Shown here piece by piece: positions 11,201-20,177 of a DNA stretch of 64,000 bases. The translations under genes were made by a program, and so were the position numbers. The stretch comes from Chitinophaga pinensis (GTDB lineage: Bacteria > Bacteroidota > Bacteroidia > UKL13-3). The stretch lies in NCBI GenBank assembly GCA_945898275.1, contig CAMDHZ010000005.1:1-64000 (forward strand), read 5' to 3'. Each line of letters begins with the position of its first letter. Positions within the stretch are counted from its first letter, which is position 1. Below the pieces are notes generated by a model. It was not told the origin of the DNA. It did no database searches and saw nothing but the letters and a program-made list of their open reading frames with translations.

Positions 11201-13748
11201 TTCTGGAACTGGCCAAAACATTCAAATTGATGATATTACAATTTATGATGATGTTCAAGCACAAAACTTCACACCAAAATTATTGAATCATTGCTATAGA
11301 GACTCTATTCAATTAACCTTGAATAATTCGGATAGCAGATATACTTACCGTGCATTCCAATTAGGAACTGGTTTCACACTTGGAGAAAAGGGTGGATTGG
11401 ATCAAACCATTCAAATGGGCGTTAATGTACCTCAGAATGCAGATACTTTAAGGTTTGCTGTTGAAGCTAGTAATCTTTCTTCTGCAGCTAATTTCACAGG
11501 TTTCGGCGGTGGTTTAACTGTTTGTAGAAACGTTATGCCAGATACAGTTGTAGCCATTATCAATAGATATAATACCAATCCTTTAATTCAGCCTGGATTG
11601 CCTTTTAATGGCTCATTTAATAGTGGTACCTCAAATAGTCCTGATGGTTCTAAAATCGGAGACACAATTACTTATAGTATTATTCCTCCTTCTTTCTATA
11701 CCAATGCAAACTTTGGGTCACTTTGGTCTATCACTCAAATCAATGCTTACAGAGAGGGTTCTTTACTACCGTTAACCAATTTTGTGTATGTTCCACCAAC
11801 ACCATCTTCAAATGGTTATGTTAGATATATTACACAAGCAGCTTATTTAGATAGTAACATTGTATTCAATTTTGGATTTAGATTGAATGGTTCTAATTGT
11901 GATACCACTGTAACAAGAGTTTTAAGAATTGTTACACCAGCAAATGCTTGTTTTACAATTACACCATCTGCTAATCAATGTGCTCGTAATCCAATTCAGT
12001 TCTCTGGTTTATGCTCTAATCCTAAACCTGCAAATGGATTTCCATTTACATTTACTTTTAATTATGGTGATGGTACTTTCTCTACAGAAGAAGTTCCACA
12101 GCCTAAGTTATATCAAAATCCTGGAACTTACACTGTCAGATACACCATCACTGATAGGTTTGGCTTATCTTCAGAGCAAGTGCAACAAATAATCATCTTG
12201 CCTTCGCCAATAGTAGATTTCACGGTAACTAATCCTTGTGCTACAGATTCAACTGTTTTCACTCCTTCAACTCAACCTGCTGGTTCTAACTTTGTATGGT
12301 CTTTCCATAATTTTACAACACAAGGTAGAGAGCAAGCCAAGTTTAGCTACGTTAAGTTTGACACTGCCTATAATGTTAGAGTAAGAGTAACTAACTCTTC
12401 TGGTTGCTTTACGGATGCAAGTAAAAATGTTTACATATTCGCTAAACCTACTGCCTCATTTAGTTCATTGGCACATTGTAGAGGTCTTAACGTACCAGTA
12501 ACTAACTCAAGCACTATTCCTACAGGTGTAATGGGTTATACATGGGATTGGGGTAATGGTCAAACAAGTTTAAGTGCAAACCCTACCTATAAATATCCTC
12601 AAAGTGGTACGTTCAACGCTAAATTGCGTGTAAGTTCTGCTTTTGGTTGTATTGATTCTATTGTTAGAGCTGTAACGGTTTACGATAAACCAAATGTAGG
12701 TTTCAATATTGAAAACCCTTGTGTAGGTGATGCTACCAAGTTTAACAATACTACAATCTTTACAGGTGGTCAATCTAATGTTAATTACACATGGAATTTT
12801 GGAGATAACTTCGGAACATCTACCGAAATAAATCCAACTTATCAATACGTTTCACCAACAGATGATTTCTCTCCATTGCGTGTTACTTTGCTTGCTGTAG
12901 ATAAAGTAAATGGTTGTCGCGATTCATTAGGTATTAACCTTGATGTTAATCGTAAACCTAATGCAGGTTTTGGTATGCCAGACTTTGGTTGTGAAAACAA
13001 TCCACTTAATTTTGTTAACACTTCTTATACTATCGATGGCGAACAGTTTAAATGTGAGTGGATTTGGGGTGATGGCAAAACTGATACTGTTTGTAACTTA
13101 ACAACCAGAGTTTATACTGTTCATGGTGGTTATACTCCTAAGTTAGTTATCACCACTGCAAGTGGATGTAAGGATACTGTAGAAAAAAGTATCATCATAA
13201 ATCTACCACAAGAGAACACGATTACCATGGATACTTTAAATGCAAGCCAATATGGTTATTGCTTTAACAGTAGACGCTTAACCGCTTCTGTGCTAAATGC
13301 AGAGTACAAGTGGGAAATGGGTGATAAGTTAAATACCATCAAGATTGGTAATCCTATAGAGTTTGTATTTAGAGATAGTTCAACCTATAATGTTAAACTC
13401 ACAATTAAAGATGAAAGCGGATGCTCTACCGTTGATAATTACAGTGTTTACATCTATTGTAATGTTGGTAATGAAGATGCTCTTGCTTCGCATTACAGCT
13501 TAAATGCTTATCCAAATCCATTTAACAATGGAACTAACTTAAGCTTTGAACTGCCAAGTAGTGCTAATGTTAAAATTACTACACTTGACATGTTAGGAAG
13601 AGTAATCAAAGTAAATAATTTAGGAAGAGTAAATGCTGGTCAGCGTGAAGTTTACCTAGATGAAACCTACTTTGGAGCAGCTGGTGCTTATATGATTAAA
13701 GTTGAAATTGATGGTAAATCAGTTTACCAACAAATGATCAAACAATAA
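5211..13748 (+). CDS. Giant T9SS type A secreted protein with triplicated beta-helix module and PKD domains
   Basis: The protein has 2845 residues. A signal peptide (about 1-30, ending VAWGQ) is followed by three successive modules of about 560 residues (roughly 30-610, 610-1170, 1170-1740). Each starts with a conserved segment (Y-P-I-N-G, then A-I-x-Y-L-N and E-I-Q-x-G-Y) and continues with N/G/I-rich right-handed beta-helix repeats (NNxIxG patterns). A jelly-roll or MAM-like domain lies at about 1849-2013 (NGFEG ... IQIDDITIYD). Several PKD domains follow from about 2243 to 2740 (WDWGNGQTS, WNFGDNFG, WIWGDGKT). The last 85 residues are a type A sorting domain (AYPNPFNNGTNLSFEL). It should be secreted by the T9SS and act at the surface, perhaps in adhesion or polysaccharide contact. 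The target is not evident. A strong terminator follows, so it is probably transcribed alone. Confidence 0.9.
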   Translation: MKYNYRINFIRLALMLCLGGLMGYPVAWGQGLKNNTTYIINGGQDLVAPVDTFANLTGSAFGPSYGAITYLNQFGMDQNQTASGPVVFLLSAGYNPVEPTLINIGQPTGAGGWPNMYWNANAPIVLKPASGQNFTITSLAAVGGNQALVRFNGAWFFSIDGEATPGQRNLTFNMSTNTQTTARVIDIIPTSGNRIQGVGVKNCNLVGGSNATSVFSYAGVYLGGPTASQNAVNGQNQNISVENNYIIGVQNGIYMKGLGNAANNHNRNIDIKNNIIGGYTNPVSATATAATGGANSSGIYLMGAANSIIHGNVIKNIVSTSTNYRGIFLNHEGGSNDLSVDSNIQVTSNEITNLSIAATGGVIGIRVSLNTHTTPKRLLIANNSISKLSATAAQNLPAGFGYPIGILIDNSSANVGAEVFFNSVYLSGSSLPINALSACFVAGPATTGGIIMMNNSFANTMGRLATNNTNYSVYNMLLLGGLPFTYSSFNNYYTTTFDGGIAYTARVGALDYVALKTYRLISRSDSTSYSLIPPFKNDSDLTVATGVNHRNFNTGVSLPQFNNFYPSIFSAINFKVAVDRFGTARNNMGRFTAIGSHLWNGDSINSPSALTAPRVYPINGFTSRPTILNLNGQFATVAEAIDYLNHYGITGSGNLVLEIQPGYNGETTSIPALIDFPGASVGTPVILRTADNYSTTVSIPNAQIINNSAVFRIIGGRHFSITGGSNNGLTFALPVLATNAVTRVIGITPIDTNSSNITIRNCNLIGNSTTTAINTSYGVYVGNAITAPNLAPQTNNSFIQLIGNRIMAVRTGIAILMTNTGTISASDHLIKSNIIGGEIPVGGALPTTFIGGSVNQAGILVRGLRNSIIDSNVIRNCIPTTTVSNGFMGIFLEETAGTTLGSVEVSRNLIYNLVTTTGTFCTGIRVGLQGVVPAAPLPARSVLLVNNFIGKILGNGTTSNFSNQNPAGIMIEAGGALSNAGVAIAHNTVHLSGTGLGATNSSSSAVFLNGNVRGGIELVNNLLVNRMNRTSPTGNRYAVLMGSATTPFTTAAVLPFNINSNNYYVFGTGNNFIGGANNGTVNYANINNWRTFTSTGFPGMDGNSFSWPTVFLNDTTPHISLIDGGLVPGGASIISGLCIDLYGNPRYLCSGGSTTVTRWVGALESGLTYPALQGNVTYPINGVDDPPTPIRPASGSFKTVRAAVNYLNSQGVDDPNFGGSRTIRLEIQQGYVGETDSFLMPITVLDYPRMAITRPVVLGIANGRNDTIRVTGAVNALFATNNSLFRFAGCRFFSVDGNNGSGRGITMVLPTNFTASTNRVVDFISGVNTVVSTNPSTQNNAIRNCNIIGNSTTTAIQTFAGVYFGGVSAPSSATVGSNGNNTVDNNFIGATQYGVYLRGATQVAEFDFNNAIINNTIGGDVAPGGSANTNYFGGISNAAGIYVLSQANINLEKNTIKNNIQSFGSPRGIELAVIAGNTTSLSSYVTISRNIIRNIGTTLTGGAYGVYIDFGNTSSNVDRSIVIDNNMISGVFSGGSSRIGTTFAGNPYGVYLNATTNIGTGPNSNVGVSLLYNSINLGQANSLTVSNSISACVGIPSFISNGITMQNNLFQNRLGAATVPATNYAVAVGGAIEPFVISNFNNYYAVNQGTSVAANFASNVSAATPVNYNQWFEIMNFTRQDTLSLTSPVPFTNDNNLFIPANTNTNLYQSGKPIFGNNLDINLSTRNFFTPSMGAHEFSGTYVDDIAPRVFNVTDPTLCQAGTILLNFNIYDNFLVGDTLYYRINGGTVQSTQASISGTTFRQYAIPPQTSGTIIEYRVAAVDYPTPPNTGIYPTGKLWDTVSTGIKTFPYTNGFEGVNNPIWASKTTNGNGAWEIGVGGSNLNPPQAARPGGIRSALFRSSTMTAGASARLISPCLDLSNLKSPTLRFYISQNSDLTNKRDSIQISVSYGNDIWSNPLKGVERVNAAFPLPGYRMIEVCLSEHRQDGIRISFEGFSSGTGQNIQIDDITIYDDVQAQNFTPKLLNHCYRDSIQLTLNNSDSRYTYRAFQLGTGFTLGEKGGLDQTIQMGVNVPQNADTLRFAVEASNLSSAANFTGFGGGLTVCRNVMPDTVVAIINRYNTNPLIQPGLPFNGSFNSGTSNSPDGSKIGDTITYSIIPPSFYTNANFGSLWSITQINAYREGSLLPLTNFVYVPPTPSSNGYVRYITQAAYLDSNIVFNFGFRLNGSNCDTTVTRVLRIVTPANACFTITPSANQCARNPIQFSGLCSNPKPANGFPFTFTFNYGDGTFSTEEVPQPKLYQNPGTYTVRYTITDRFGLSSEQVQQIIILPSPIVDFTVTNPCATDSTVFTPSTQPAGSNFVWSFHNFTTQGREQAKFSYVKFDTAYNVRVRVTNSSGCFTDASKNVYIFAKPTASFSSLAHCRGLNVPVTNSSTIPTGVMGYTWDWGNGQTSLSANPTYKYPQSGTFNAKLRVSSAFGCIDSIVRAVTVYDKPNVGFNIENPCVGDATKFNNTTIFTGGQSNVNYTWNFGDNFGTSTEINPTYQYVSPTDDFSPLRVTLLAVDKVNGCRDSLGINLDVNRKPNAGFGMPDFGCENNPLNFVNTSYTIDGEQFKCEWIWGDGKTDTVCNLTTRVYTVHGGYTPKLVITTASGCKDTVEKSIIINLPQENTITMDTLNASQYGYCFNSRRLTASVLNAEYKWEMGDKLNTIKIGNPIEFVFRDSSTYNVKLTIKDESGCSTVDNYSVYIYCNVGNEDALASHYSLNAYPNPFNNGTNLSFELPSSANVKITTLDMLGRVIKVNNLGRVNAGQREVYLDETYFGAAGAYMIKVEIDGKSVYQQMIKQ
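5310..10430 (+). repeat. Three tandem ~1.7-kb protein-level modules
   Basis: The modules begin near nt 5310, 7050 and 8730. They share the order entry motif, A-I-x-Y-L-N, E-I-Q-P-G-Y, R-x-I-G-I/V-x-x-C-N-L-I/V-G, N-N-I-I-G-G and a closing F-x-S-x-G-A-x-E/H. Nucleotide identity is visibly low, so the duplication is old. Confidence 0.65.
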
Positions 13749-13770
13749 GCTAGATAAAAATAGCTCATAC

Positions 13771-13809
13771 AAAAAGAGGCTGTCCATTTGGACAGCCTCT
13801 TTTTTTTTA
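13771..13809 (+). terminator. Strong intrinsic terminator of the 2845-residue gene
   Basis: A perfect 11-base-pair stem (AGAGGCTGTCC / GGACAGCCTCT) with a four-base loop is extended by an A run before it and nine T after it. It may also act for the minus-strand LysE-family gene. The same kind of hairpin ends the 2044-residue gene at 39447. Confidence 0.9.
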
Positions 13810-13856
13810 ATTAATTTAGGTTTAGATTTTTTACACTAACTATTTTGAAATCTTTT

Positions 13857-14528
13857 TTATTTTAATCTATCAAATATTTTTTTTGTGGTTTGAGCCTTAT
13901 CTGATGTTTGACCACCAATTCCTATAAATAGTCCAATTCCAATTATTATAAATAATACCCCAATAACAATATTCATTTTATGTAAGAACTTCTCAGATAA
14001 ATAGCCTTTAATCTTGTTAGAAAAAATGCAAATTGCTGCCTGAGAAGCAAAGGTTGCAAGCATGGTTGCACTAAAGAAAATGAGTGTTTCTTGGCTATTG
14101 TACCTAAGTGTAGATTGCAGGTATAGACTTATGCCTAGCCATGTTAGCAAAACAAGAGGATTGATGATATTTAATAAAAATCCCTTTGTTATATAATAAT
14201 ACAATGGTCGATTTCCCTGTTCTGAACCAGAGACAATTTTACTTGATTTGATAATGGTTCTTATACCTAAAGCTAAGAAGGTAAATAAACCTATCCAGCG
14301 AATTGCTTCACTATATTTAGGAAGCTCTTCATTTACAATTGAAGTAGCAAATATTGAGATTCCTATAAAAATGATATCACTTAAAATTGCTCCAAGTGCA
14401 ATCATTAGCCCTTTTTGTAGCCCTTTTGTAATGCTGGTTTGAACCAATGCGAAAAAGCCTGCTCCAAACGACATGGTTAAGAGCAGGCCTGTAATTGCGC
14501 CTTGCAGAAATAAATTTGGTAAATGCAT
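13857..14528 (-). CDS. LysE/RhtB-family membrane exporter
   Basis: The protein has 223 residues with about six hydrophobic segments. The N-terminus (LFLQGAITGLLLTMSFGAGFFALVQTSITKG) resembles the LysE/RhtB start, in which a G-P/A-x-F-x-x-V motif precedes a conserved G. Members export amino acids or related small molecules across the inner membrane, and the substrate cannot be told here. It lies 26 bases after fumC on the same strand and is likely co-transcribed with it. It carries one copy of the dispersed motif core (14436-14445), encoding LVQT. Amino acid export is inferred from family only. Confidence 0.75.
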   Translation of the reverse strand: MHLPNLFLQGAITGLLLTMSFGAGFFALVQTSITKGLQKGLMIALGAILSDIIFIGISIFATSIVNEELPKYSEAIRWIGLFTFLALGIRTIIKSSKIVSGSEQGNRPLYYYITKGFLLNIINPLVLLTWLGISLYLQSTLRYNSQETLIFFSATMLATFASQAAICIFSNKIKGYLSEKFLHKMNIVIGVLFIIIGIGLFIGIGGQTSDKAQTTKKIFDRLK

Positions 14529-14554
14529 ACTACCGCAAGTTATAATCTTTTATA

Positions 14555-15949
14555 CTATAAGTTTCCAACCATATTGGCTGGAATTACCCATTGGTCGAAT
14601 TGCTCATTGGTAACCAATCCTAAAGCAATTGCTGCTTCTCTAAGTGTCAAATTCTCTTTATGAGCCTTTTTAGCAATCTTAGCAGCATTTTCATACCCAA
14701 TATGAGGGTTTAATGCTGTAACTAACATTAAGGAGTTCTCAAGATGCCTATTAATGATATCATGGTTTGGTAAAATGCCTACTGCACAGTTGTCATTAAA
14801 AGATACACAAGCATCTCCTATTAACCTTGCACTTTGTAACACATTAGCTGCAATTAATGGCTTAAAAACGTTTAACTCAAAGTGACCATTACTACCTCCA
14901 ATTGAAACTGCTACATCATTGCCAATAACTTGTGCTGCAACCATTGTTATGGCTTCTGGTTGAGTAGGATTTACTTTTCCAGGCATAATTGATGAGCCAG
15001 GTTCGTTATCAGGAATGATAATTTCTCCAATACCACTTCTTGGCCCAGAGGATAACATTCTTATGTCATTAGCAATTTTCATTAAGCTTACTGCTACGCG
15101 TTTTAAGGCACCACTCATTTCTACCATTGCATCATGTGCAGCTAAAGCTTCAAACTTATTTGGCGCAGTTACAAATGGTAAGTTTGTAAAGTCTGCAATC
15201 TTTTTTGCTACTAAAACATCATAACCTTTTGGGGCATTAAGTCCAGTTCCTACTGCTGTTCCGCCTAGTGCTAATTCAGAAACCATGGTCAATGCATTTT
15301 TTAATGCTTTAATTCCATTTTCTAATTGTTGCACATATCCGCTAAATTCTTGTCCTAATGTTAAAGGTGTTGCATCCATAAAATGGGTACGCCCAGTTTT
15401 AACGATGTCTTTGAATTCATTTGCCTTTTGTGCTAATGTATTTTTTAATTTTTCTATACCTGGAATGGTGTTTTCTACTACTAGTTTATAAGTTGCTATA
15501 TGCATGGCAGTAGGGTAGGTGTCGTTGCTACTTTGCGACTTGTTTACATCATCATTAGGATGTAAAACCTTTTTATCGTCTGTTAAACTTCCGCCACTTA
15601 AAACATGCGCTCTGTAAGCTACAACTTCATTTACATTCATGTTGCTTTGCGTTCCAGAACCTGTTTGCCAAATAACCAAAGGAAATTCATTGTCTAAAGT
15701 TCCAGTTAATATTTCATCACAAACACCAGAAATTAATTCGCATTTTTCGGAACTCAATACACCTAAATCTTTGTTAGCATGCGCTGCTGCTTTTTTTAAG
15801 TAAGCAAAGGCATAAATAATTTCTTTTGGCATGCTAGCTTCAGGCCCAATTTTAAAGTTGTTTCTAGAGCGTTCAGTTTGTGCTCCCCAATACCTATTTG
15901 CAGGCACTTGCACTGCGCCCATGGTATCATGTTCTGTTCTAAATTCCAT
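14555..15949 (-). CDS. fumC: Class II fumarate hydratase
   Basis: It catalyses reversible hydration of fumarate to L-malate in the TCA cycle, in the cytoplasm. The 464 residues match FumC length. The superfamily signature [11 protein letters not shown] is present near residue 318, together with the N-terminal [11 protein letters not shown] region and [13 protein letters not shown], which forms part of the active site. The ATG at 15949 gives the usual N-terminus ([11 protein letters not shown]). A possible -7 box lies on the minus strand at 15967-15974. The LysE-family gene follows directly. Confidence 0.96.
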   Translation of the reverse strand: MEFRTEHDTMGAVQVPANRYWGAQTERSRNNFKIGPEASMPKEIIYAFAYLKKAAAHANKDLGVLSSEKCELISGVCDEILTGTLDNEFPLVIWQTGSGTQSNMNVNEVVAYRAHVLSGGSLTDDKKVLHPNDDVNKSQSSNDTYPTAMHIATYKLVVENTIPGIEKLKNTLAQKANEFKDIVKTGRTHFMDATPLTLGQEFSGYVQQLENGIKALKNALTMVSELALGGTAVGTGLNAPKGYDVLVAKKIADFTNLPFVTAPNKFEALAAHDAMVEMSGALKRVAVSLMKIANDIRMLSSGPRSGIGEIIIPDNEPGSSIMPGKVNPTQPEAITMVAAQVIGNDVAVSIGGSNGHFELNVFKPLIAANVLQSARLIGDACVSFNDNCAVGILPNHDIINRHLENSLMLVTALNPHIGYENAAKIAKKAHKENLTLREAAIALGLVTNEQFDQWVIPANMVGNL

Positions 15950-15966
15950 AGTGTTTATAGTTTTGG

Positions 15967-15974
15967 CAAAAATA
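15967..15974 (-). promoter_or_regulatory. Possible -7 box of fumC
   Basis: The minus strand reads TATTTTTG, matching TAnnTTTG, about 18 bases before the fumC ATG. The -33 element is not clear. Confidence 0.3.
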
Positions 15975-16086
15975 GGATAATACCAATTAGAATAAATTAT
16001 CTAATCCTAGATTTTTTCAATTTAGCAATAAAGAACTTAAATGTCAAGTATTGAATTAGTTATAATTTGTTTACCTTGGTTTTTTA

Positions 16087-16458
16087 ATGATTACAACTAT
16101 GGCAACTGAAATTACCCAAGATTTATTCCTAACAGAACACATTGGTTGGCTAGCTAAATTAGATAGCACCAAGATGTATTTTAAAGAGCTAGAATTGCAA
16201 TTGCAAGATGGTTTAAAGGAGTTTACCAAAGCTAGGTTAATGCCTCAAGTTGAATCTTTTCAAAATAGGTTTATAAGGCAAAAAGAAGTGATTGATGAGT
16301 TGAGACACGATATTAAACAGCATGAAAACCATCTTCAACAATTGGATCAACCCGCACATTTATTGCTATTAACACATGTAAATTTAAGAGACCAATTCAA
16401 TCGGTTTCTTGAATTGTTTGTAGAATTAGAAAGAGATTTTGATGAGTTCCTTGCCTAA
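16087..16458 (+). CDS. Small helical protein of unknown function
   Basis: The protein has 123 residues with no signal peptide or membrane segment. It is rich in charged residues and leucine with heptad-like spacing (about 30-110), so a helical bundle or coiled coil is likely. I recognise no family. The start could be the ATG at 16087 or the second one at 16099 (MATEITQDL). It is convergent with the helicase gene and the two overlap by four bases (16455-16458). It stands alone between fumC and the helicase. Confidence 0.6.
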   Translation: MITTMATEITQDLFLTEHIGWLAKLDSTKMYFKELELQLQDGLKEFTKARLMPQVESFQNRFIRQKEVIDELRHDIKQHENHLQQLDQPAHLLLLTHVNLRDQFNRFLELFVELERDFDEFLA

Positions 16459-19400
16459 TCCTCTTCTTGTTCTATCAACCCAATTTTGCTATCTAAGACT
16501 TTTCCATTATAGTAGTTTTTAACAAAATTACACCAATGACAATCGTCTTTATTACAGCCATTTTTGAACTCCTTGTTTTGAATGCTTTGAAAGGTGTCTT
16601 GAATTTGCTTGGTAACAATTACTAAATCTTCTGGCAAAATGGTAATTGTTTCTTTATGAAAGGTGTATGCTGTTACCCCTTTGTCGCCTGCACTTGCTAT
16701 GGGTTCAACAAAATCAAAAATGCTTTTTTGCATTTCCCAATTCTTTTGAACATCATAATCCATGAGTAATTTATAGAATACTGCCTGACGCCAATAATCA
16801 CCTCCATGAACATCTTCAAATGAGGGTTCTTTTCCTTTTGCTAAAGCTATTTCAACAGCTTCTTGATTAGGACGCTTAAATTTATCTTTTGCATTTTTAT
16901 AAGAGCCCGTTTTGTAATCAATCACATCCACTAAGTTCCCTGTAAACTCTAGTTTATCTAGTTTTCCATTGAGTGGTATTCCTTTTACTACTACATTTCT
17001 GTATGGCTTTTCAACACTGGTAATTTTATTCCAACTTGCAGCATATTCATTATAATATGCAGGTAAGATGGTTTCACCATATTCTATTCTTCTTTTGAAT
17101 TCAGGTTCTGTAAAACTGTCTTTGTTTCGTTTCATATACCATTTAAAATCATTCACTATTTGTTCGGTTCCTCCAAATGATTTTTCTGGGTCTAAATTCA
17201 TCTTTTTAAATAATTGTTCAAGCGCAAAATGAATGGCTGAACCAAATGTCATGCTTGCACTTTTGGGAGCGGGAACTCGTATGAAATTATTGAAATAAAA
17301 ACTAACTGGACATTTTAAATAGGTGTTTAAATGAGTAACACTTAAACTATATTTTTCAAGTATAGAATCTGTAAAAGCGTTGTCAATAATCGATGCCGGA
17401 ATGCCAGCTTCTGCTTCTGGATAGGCATGTTGTAAATAGCTTGCAACTATGCTTTCCTCAAATGGAATGCTTGTTTCTTCAACCGATTCTTTTTCTAACA
17501 ATTCTGCTAAGAAACGCGAAGGTTCTAACTCTCTTTGGTTCAATTCAAATGCACAATAACTGAGCTCTAATTGCCTTCTTGCCCTTGTAATGCCCACATA
17601 AAATAAGCGCCTTGCTTCCTCGGCTTCATCTGCTGTAATGGTAAATAAATTATCTGGCAATTTAAATCCTCTATTAGATTGCCCATGATCCCATGATTTA
17701 CTATCACATCCAATCATAAATACATAATCAAATTCTAGCCCTTTTGCTGAATGTGTAGTGATAAAATTAATGCCATTGTTAGCATACCAAACTTTCTCTG
17801 CTGGTAAATCTATGTGGTCTTGCAGCATAAGGTCTAAGAGCTCAAGTAAACTCATTAAACTATGGTTAGGTTTTTTACTACATTCTTGCTTAATGAAATT
17901 AAAGAAAGTTTGAAGCACTTCCATTTGCCAGTTGCGTTCATTATTGCTTAAAGCAGAACCCAATAAACCACATTCTCTAATTACTGTATGTAATGTTTCT
18001 TGGGCGGTTTGGTTCAAACTATATGAAATTAAATACTCAATTGTTTGAATAAATTTCCCAAAATTATTACCAAGTTCTCCTTGACTAAATAAATCTGCTT
18101 TTTTTGGACGTGCCAATATTTTCAACTCCTCTCGCCAATTAGTTTGCCGTTCATTAAAATTAGTTCTTGCTATGGCTAAAGATAATTTTGCAATCTCTTG
18201 TGTGTCTAAATTAAATTCCTGAAAATGTAAAATTTCAAAAAGGTAGGATTCTCCGCTATGTGCATGTTTACTTTCTGCCACCAGATAACGTATCAAAAGC
18301 AAAAGCTTTTTAATTATTGGTTCCTCAAGAATATTAATTCTCTTTCGTGTATTAACTTCTATTTGTTTCCATTTTAAATATTGCAACATCTCGTCGGCTT
18401 GGCTATGTTTTCTATATATAATTGCAATTTCATTCATGGCTTGCCCTGCATCTCTAAGTTTTACAATTTCATCGCAAATGGCAGCACTTTCATGTATTTG
18501 GTGGTAGTATTTTTTTATTTTTGGTCGGTTTGATCCAATCAATCTATGCGGGTTTGAAGCTACTAAATGTTTACTTTGGTTTATCCTTTGGCTGTTATTT
18601 TGAATTAAGGTTTCTGCAGCAGTTAGAATGTGTGGTGTAGACCTGTAATTTTCTTCAAGTGTCACAAGGTTTAGATTCGAACCAAACTGCTTAATAAACA
18701 ACTCTATATTAGCCACACTTGCTCCTTGAAACCTGTAAATACTTTGGTCGTCATCACCCACTGCAAAAATGTTTGGCGAATCCCAATAGGATATCAATTC
18801 TTGCAACAAGTCATTTTGAGAACCGCTCGTATCCTGAAATTCATCCACTAAAATGTATTGGTACTTTTCTTGATAATTTGCAAGCATTGCTGGTTCTTTT
18901 CTAAAGGCTTTTAAAACCCATAAAATCATATCGCTAAAGTCGTACCTGAAATTTTTGAGGAGTAAGGTTTGATAGGATTCAAATAAATTTACACCTGCTT
19001 TGAGCAACTCCATTTTTCGAAGTTCTTCATTTATCTTGTCCGTTTTTAAATCTCCAGGTGCATAGGTTTTTCCGTCTTTTTTATTGGTAGTTTTCTTTTT
19101 ATAAATATACTCCTCTCTTAAGGGTAAATCTTTGCAATACAATTCTATTTTTTCTTGCAGGAATGAGGGCTCCCAATCCTCCTTTTTCATTACACTAAAC
19201 AAATCTTTAAGTCTGTTTATTTCAAAATATACATCACCCGTGTATCTTTTAAGAATATGATTTTTAGGCAAGCCATCTATAAGTGCTCTTAAAAATTGCA
19301 CCTCTTCCAATTGACTGATTGGGTCTAAGTTGCGATATCCAAAATAGTCTAAGTTTTCTTGTATAACTAAGTTGCAAAATGCATGAAATGTTGCAATTTG

Positions 19401-19676
19401 AACCCTGTAAGCATCTGGTCCAATAAAGCTTTGTAAACGCTTGCGCATTGCAACCGTTCCTGCCTCTGTATAGGTTAAGCAAAGAATATTTTCGGGATTA
19501 ATATCCGTTTGCAAAAGTATGTTCGCAATTCTGGCAGCAAGAATTTGTGTTTTCCCCGTTCCTGGTCCTGCAAGCACCATCACAGGCCCTTCAATTTGGT
19601 CAACCGCTAACTTTTGTTGTTGGTTAAGATTTTGATAAATCTCTTTGTATTTTTCTGTGTAATTTTTACCCGACAT
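16455..19676 (-). CDS. UvrD/PcrA-like helicase fused to a PD-(D/E)XK nuclease (AddB/RecB-like)
   Basis: The protein has 1073 residues. The N-terminal superfamily 1 helicase has Walker A GPGTGKTQ near residues 36-43, motif II VDEFQD near 277, motif III GDDDQSIYRFQG and the late motif TTHSAKGLEFDYVF. From about residue 770 a RecB-type nuclease domain follows, with LKCPVSFYF near 788 and VDVIDYKTG near 919 carrying the catalytic D and K. Cysteines GCNKDDCHWC near 1040-1050 together with the cysteine near 788 fit the four-cysteine iron-sulfur staple of AddB-like nucleases. It probably acts in double-strand break resection or repair. It is the last gene of the porU-porV-ispF run, 25 bases after ispF. 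No separate AddA/AddB partner is visible in this window. Confidence 0.87.
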   Translation of the reverse strand: MSGKNYTEKYKEIYQNLNQQQKLAVDQIEGPVMVLAGPGTGKTQILAARIANILLQTDINPENILCLTYTEAGTVAMRKRLQSFIGPDAYRVQIATFHAFCNLVIQENLDYFGYRNLDPISQLEEVQFLRALIDGLPKNHILKRYTGDVYFEINRLKDLFSVMKKEDWEPSFLQEKIELYCKDLPLREEYIYKKKTTNKKDGKTYAPGDLKTDKINEELRKMELLKAGVNLFESYQTLLLKNFRYDFSDMILWVLKAFRKEPAMLANYQEKYQYILVDEFQDTSGSQNDLLQELISYWDSPNIFAVGDDDQSIYRFQGASVANIELFIKQFGSNLNLVTLEENYRSTPHILTAAETLIQNNSQRINQSKHLVASNPHRLIGSNRPKIKKYYHQIHESAAICDEIVKLRDAGQAMNEIAIIYRKHSQADEMLQYLKWKQIEVNTRKRINILEEPIIKKLLLLIRYLVAESKHAHSGESYLFEILHFQEFNLDTQEIAKLSLAIARTNFNERQTNWREELKILARPKKADLFSQGELGNNFGKFIQTIEYLISYSLNQTAQETLHTVIRECGLLGSALSNNERNWQMEVLQTFFNFIKQECSKKPNHSLMSLLELLDLMLQDHIDLPAEKVWYANNGINFITTHSAKGLEFDYVFMIGCDSKSWDHGQSNRGFKLPDNLFTITADEAEEARRLFYVGITRARRQLELSYCAFELNQRELEPSRFLAELLEKESVEETSIPFEESIVASYLQHAYPEAEAGIPASIIDNAFTDSILEKYSLSVTHLNTYLKCPVSFYFNNFIRVPAPKSASMTFGSAIHFALEQLFKKMNLDPEKSFGGTEQIVNDFKWYMKRNKDSFTEPEFKRRIEYGETILPAYYNEYAASWNKITSVEKPYRNVVVKGIPLNGKLDKLEFTGNLVDVIDYKTGSYKNAKDKFKRPNQEAVEIALAKGKEPSFEDVHGGDYWRQAVFYKLLMDYDVQKNWEMQKSIFDFVEPIASAGDKGVTAYTFHKETITILPEDLVIVTKQIQDTFQSIQNKEFKNGCNKDDCHWCNFVKNYYNGKVLDSKIGLIEQEED

Positions 19677-19701
19677 AGGGCTTAAAATTACAACAATGCA
19701 A

Positions 19702-20175
19702 TTAAATTTTTACTAACAAAACAACGGCATAAGCTACAATTCCTTCTCTTCTTCCAATAAAACCCATCTTTTCGTTAGTGGTCGCTTTAATTGAAACATC
19801 ATCAATTGATACATTGGCTATTGCTGCAATTTTACTGCGCATGGATAAGGCATGAGGCATTATTTTTGGACTTTCGCAAACTACCGAACTATCAATGTTT
19901 CCAATTTTGTAGCCCTTTTCAGTTATAAGGTCAATTGTTTTTTTGAAAATTATTTTGCTATCAATGCCCTTGTTTTCATCAGAAGTATCTGGGAAATGGA
20001 TGCCAATATCACCTAAGGCCAAAGCCCCCAAAACCGCATCACTAATTGCATGTAACAATACATCTGCATCACTGTGACCTAGAATTCCTTTCTGAGCAGG
20101 AATTTGAATTCCGCCTAACCAAAAATCTCTTCCTTCTACGAGTTGATGGACATCAAAGCCAAATCCAATGCGCAT
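19702..20175 (-). CDS. ispF: 2-C-methyl-D-erythritol 2,4-cyclodiphosphate synthase
   Basis: It converts CDP-ME 2-phosphate to MEcPP and CMP in the non-mevalonate isoprenoid pathway. The 157 residues match the family. The metal-binding DVH motif (GFGFDVHQL, residues about 8-10) and HSDADVLLHAI (around 34-44) are present, as is the C-terminal ATTNEKMGFIGRREG. It starts two bases after porV ends, so it is likely translated from the same transcript. The partner of ispF to porV is probably positional rather than functional. Confidence 0.96.
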   Translation of the reverse strand: MRIGFGFDVHQLVEGRDFWLGGIQIPAQKGILGHSDADVLLHAISDAVLGALALGDIGIHFPDTSDENKGIDSKIIFKKTIDLITEKGYKIGNIDSSVVCESPKIMPHALSMRSKIAAIANVSIDDVSIKATTNEKMGFIGRREGIVAYAVVLLVKI

Positions 20176-20177
20176 TA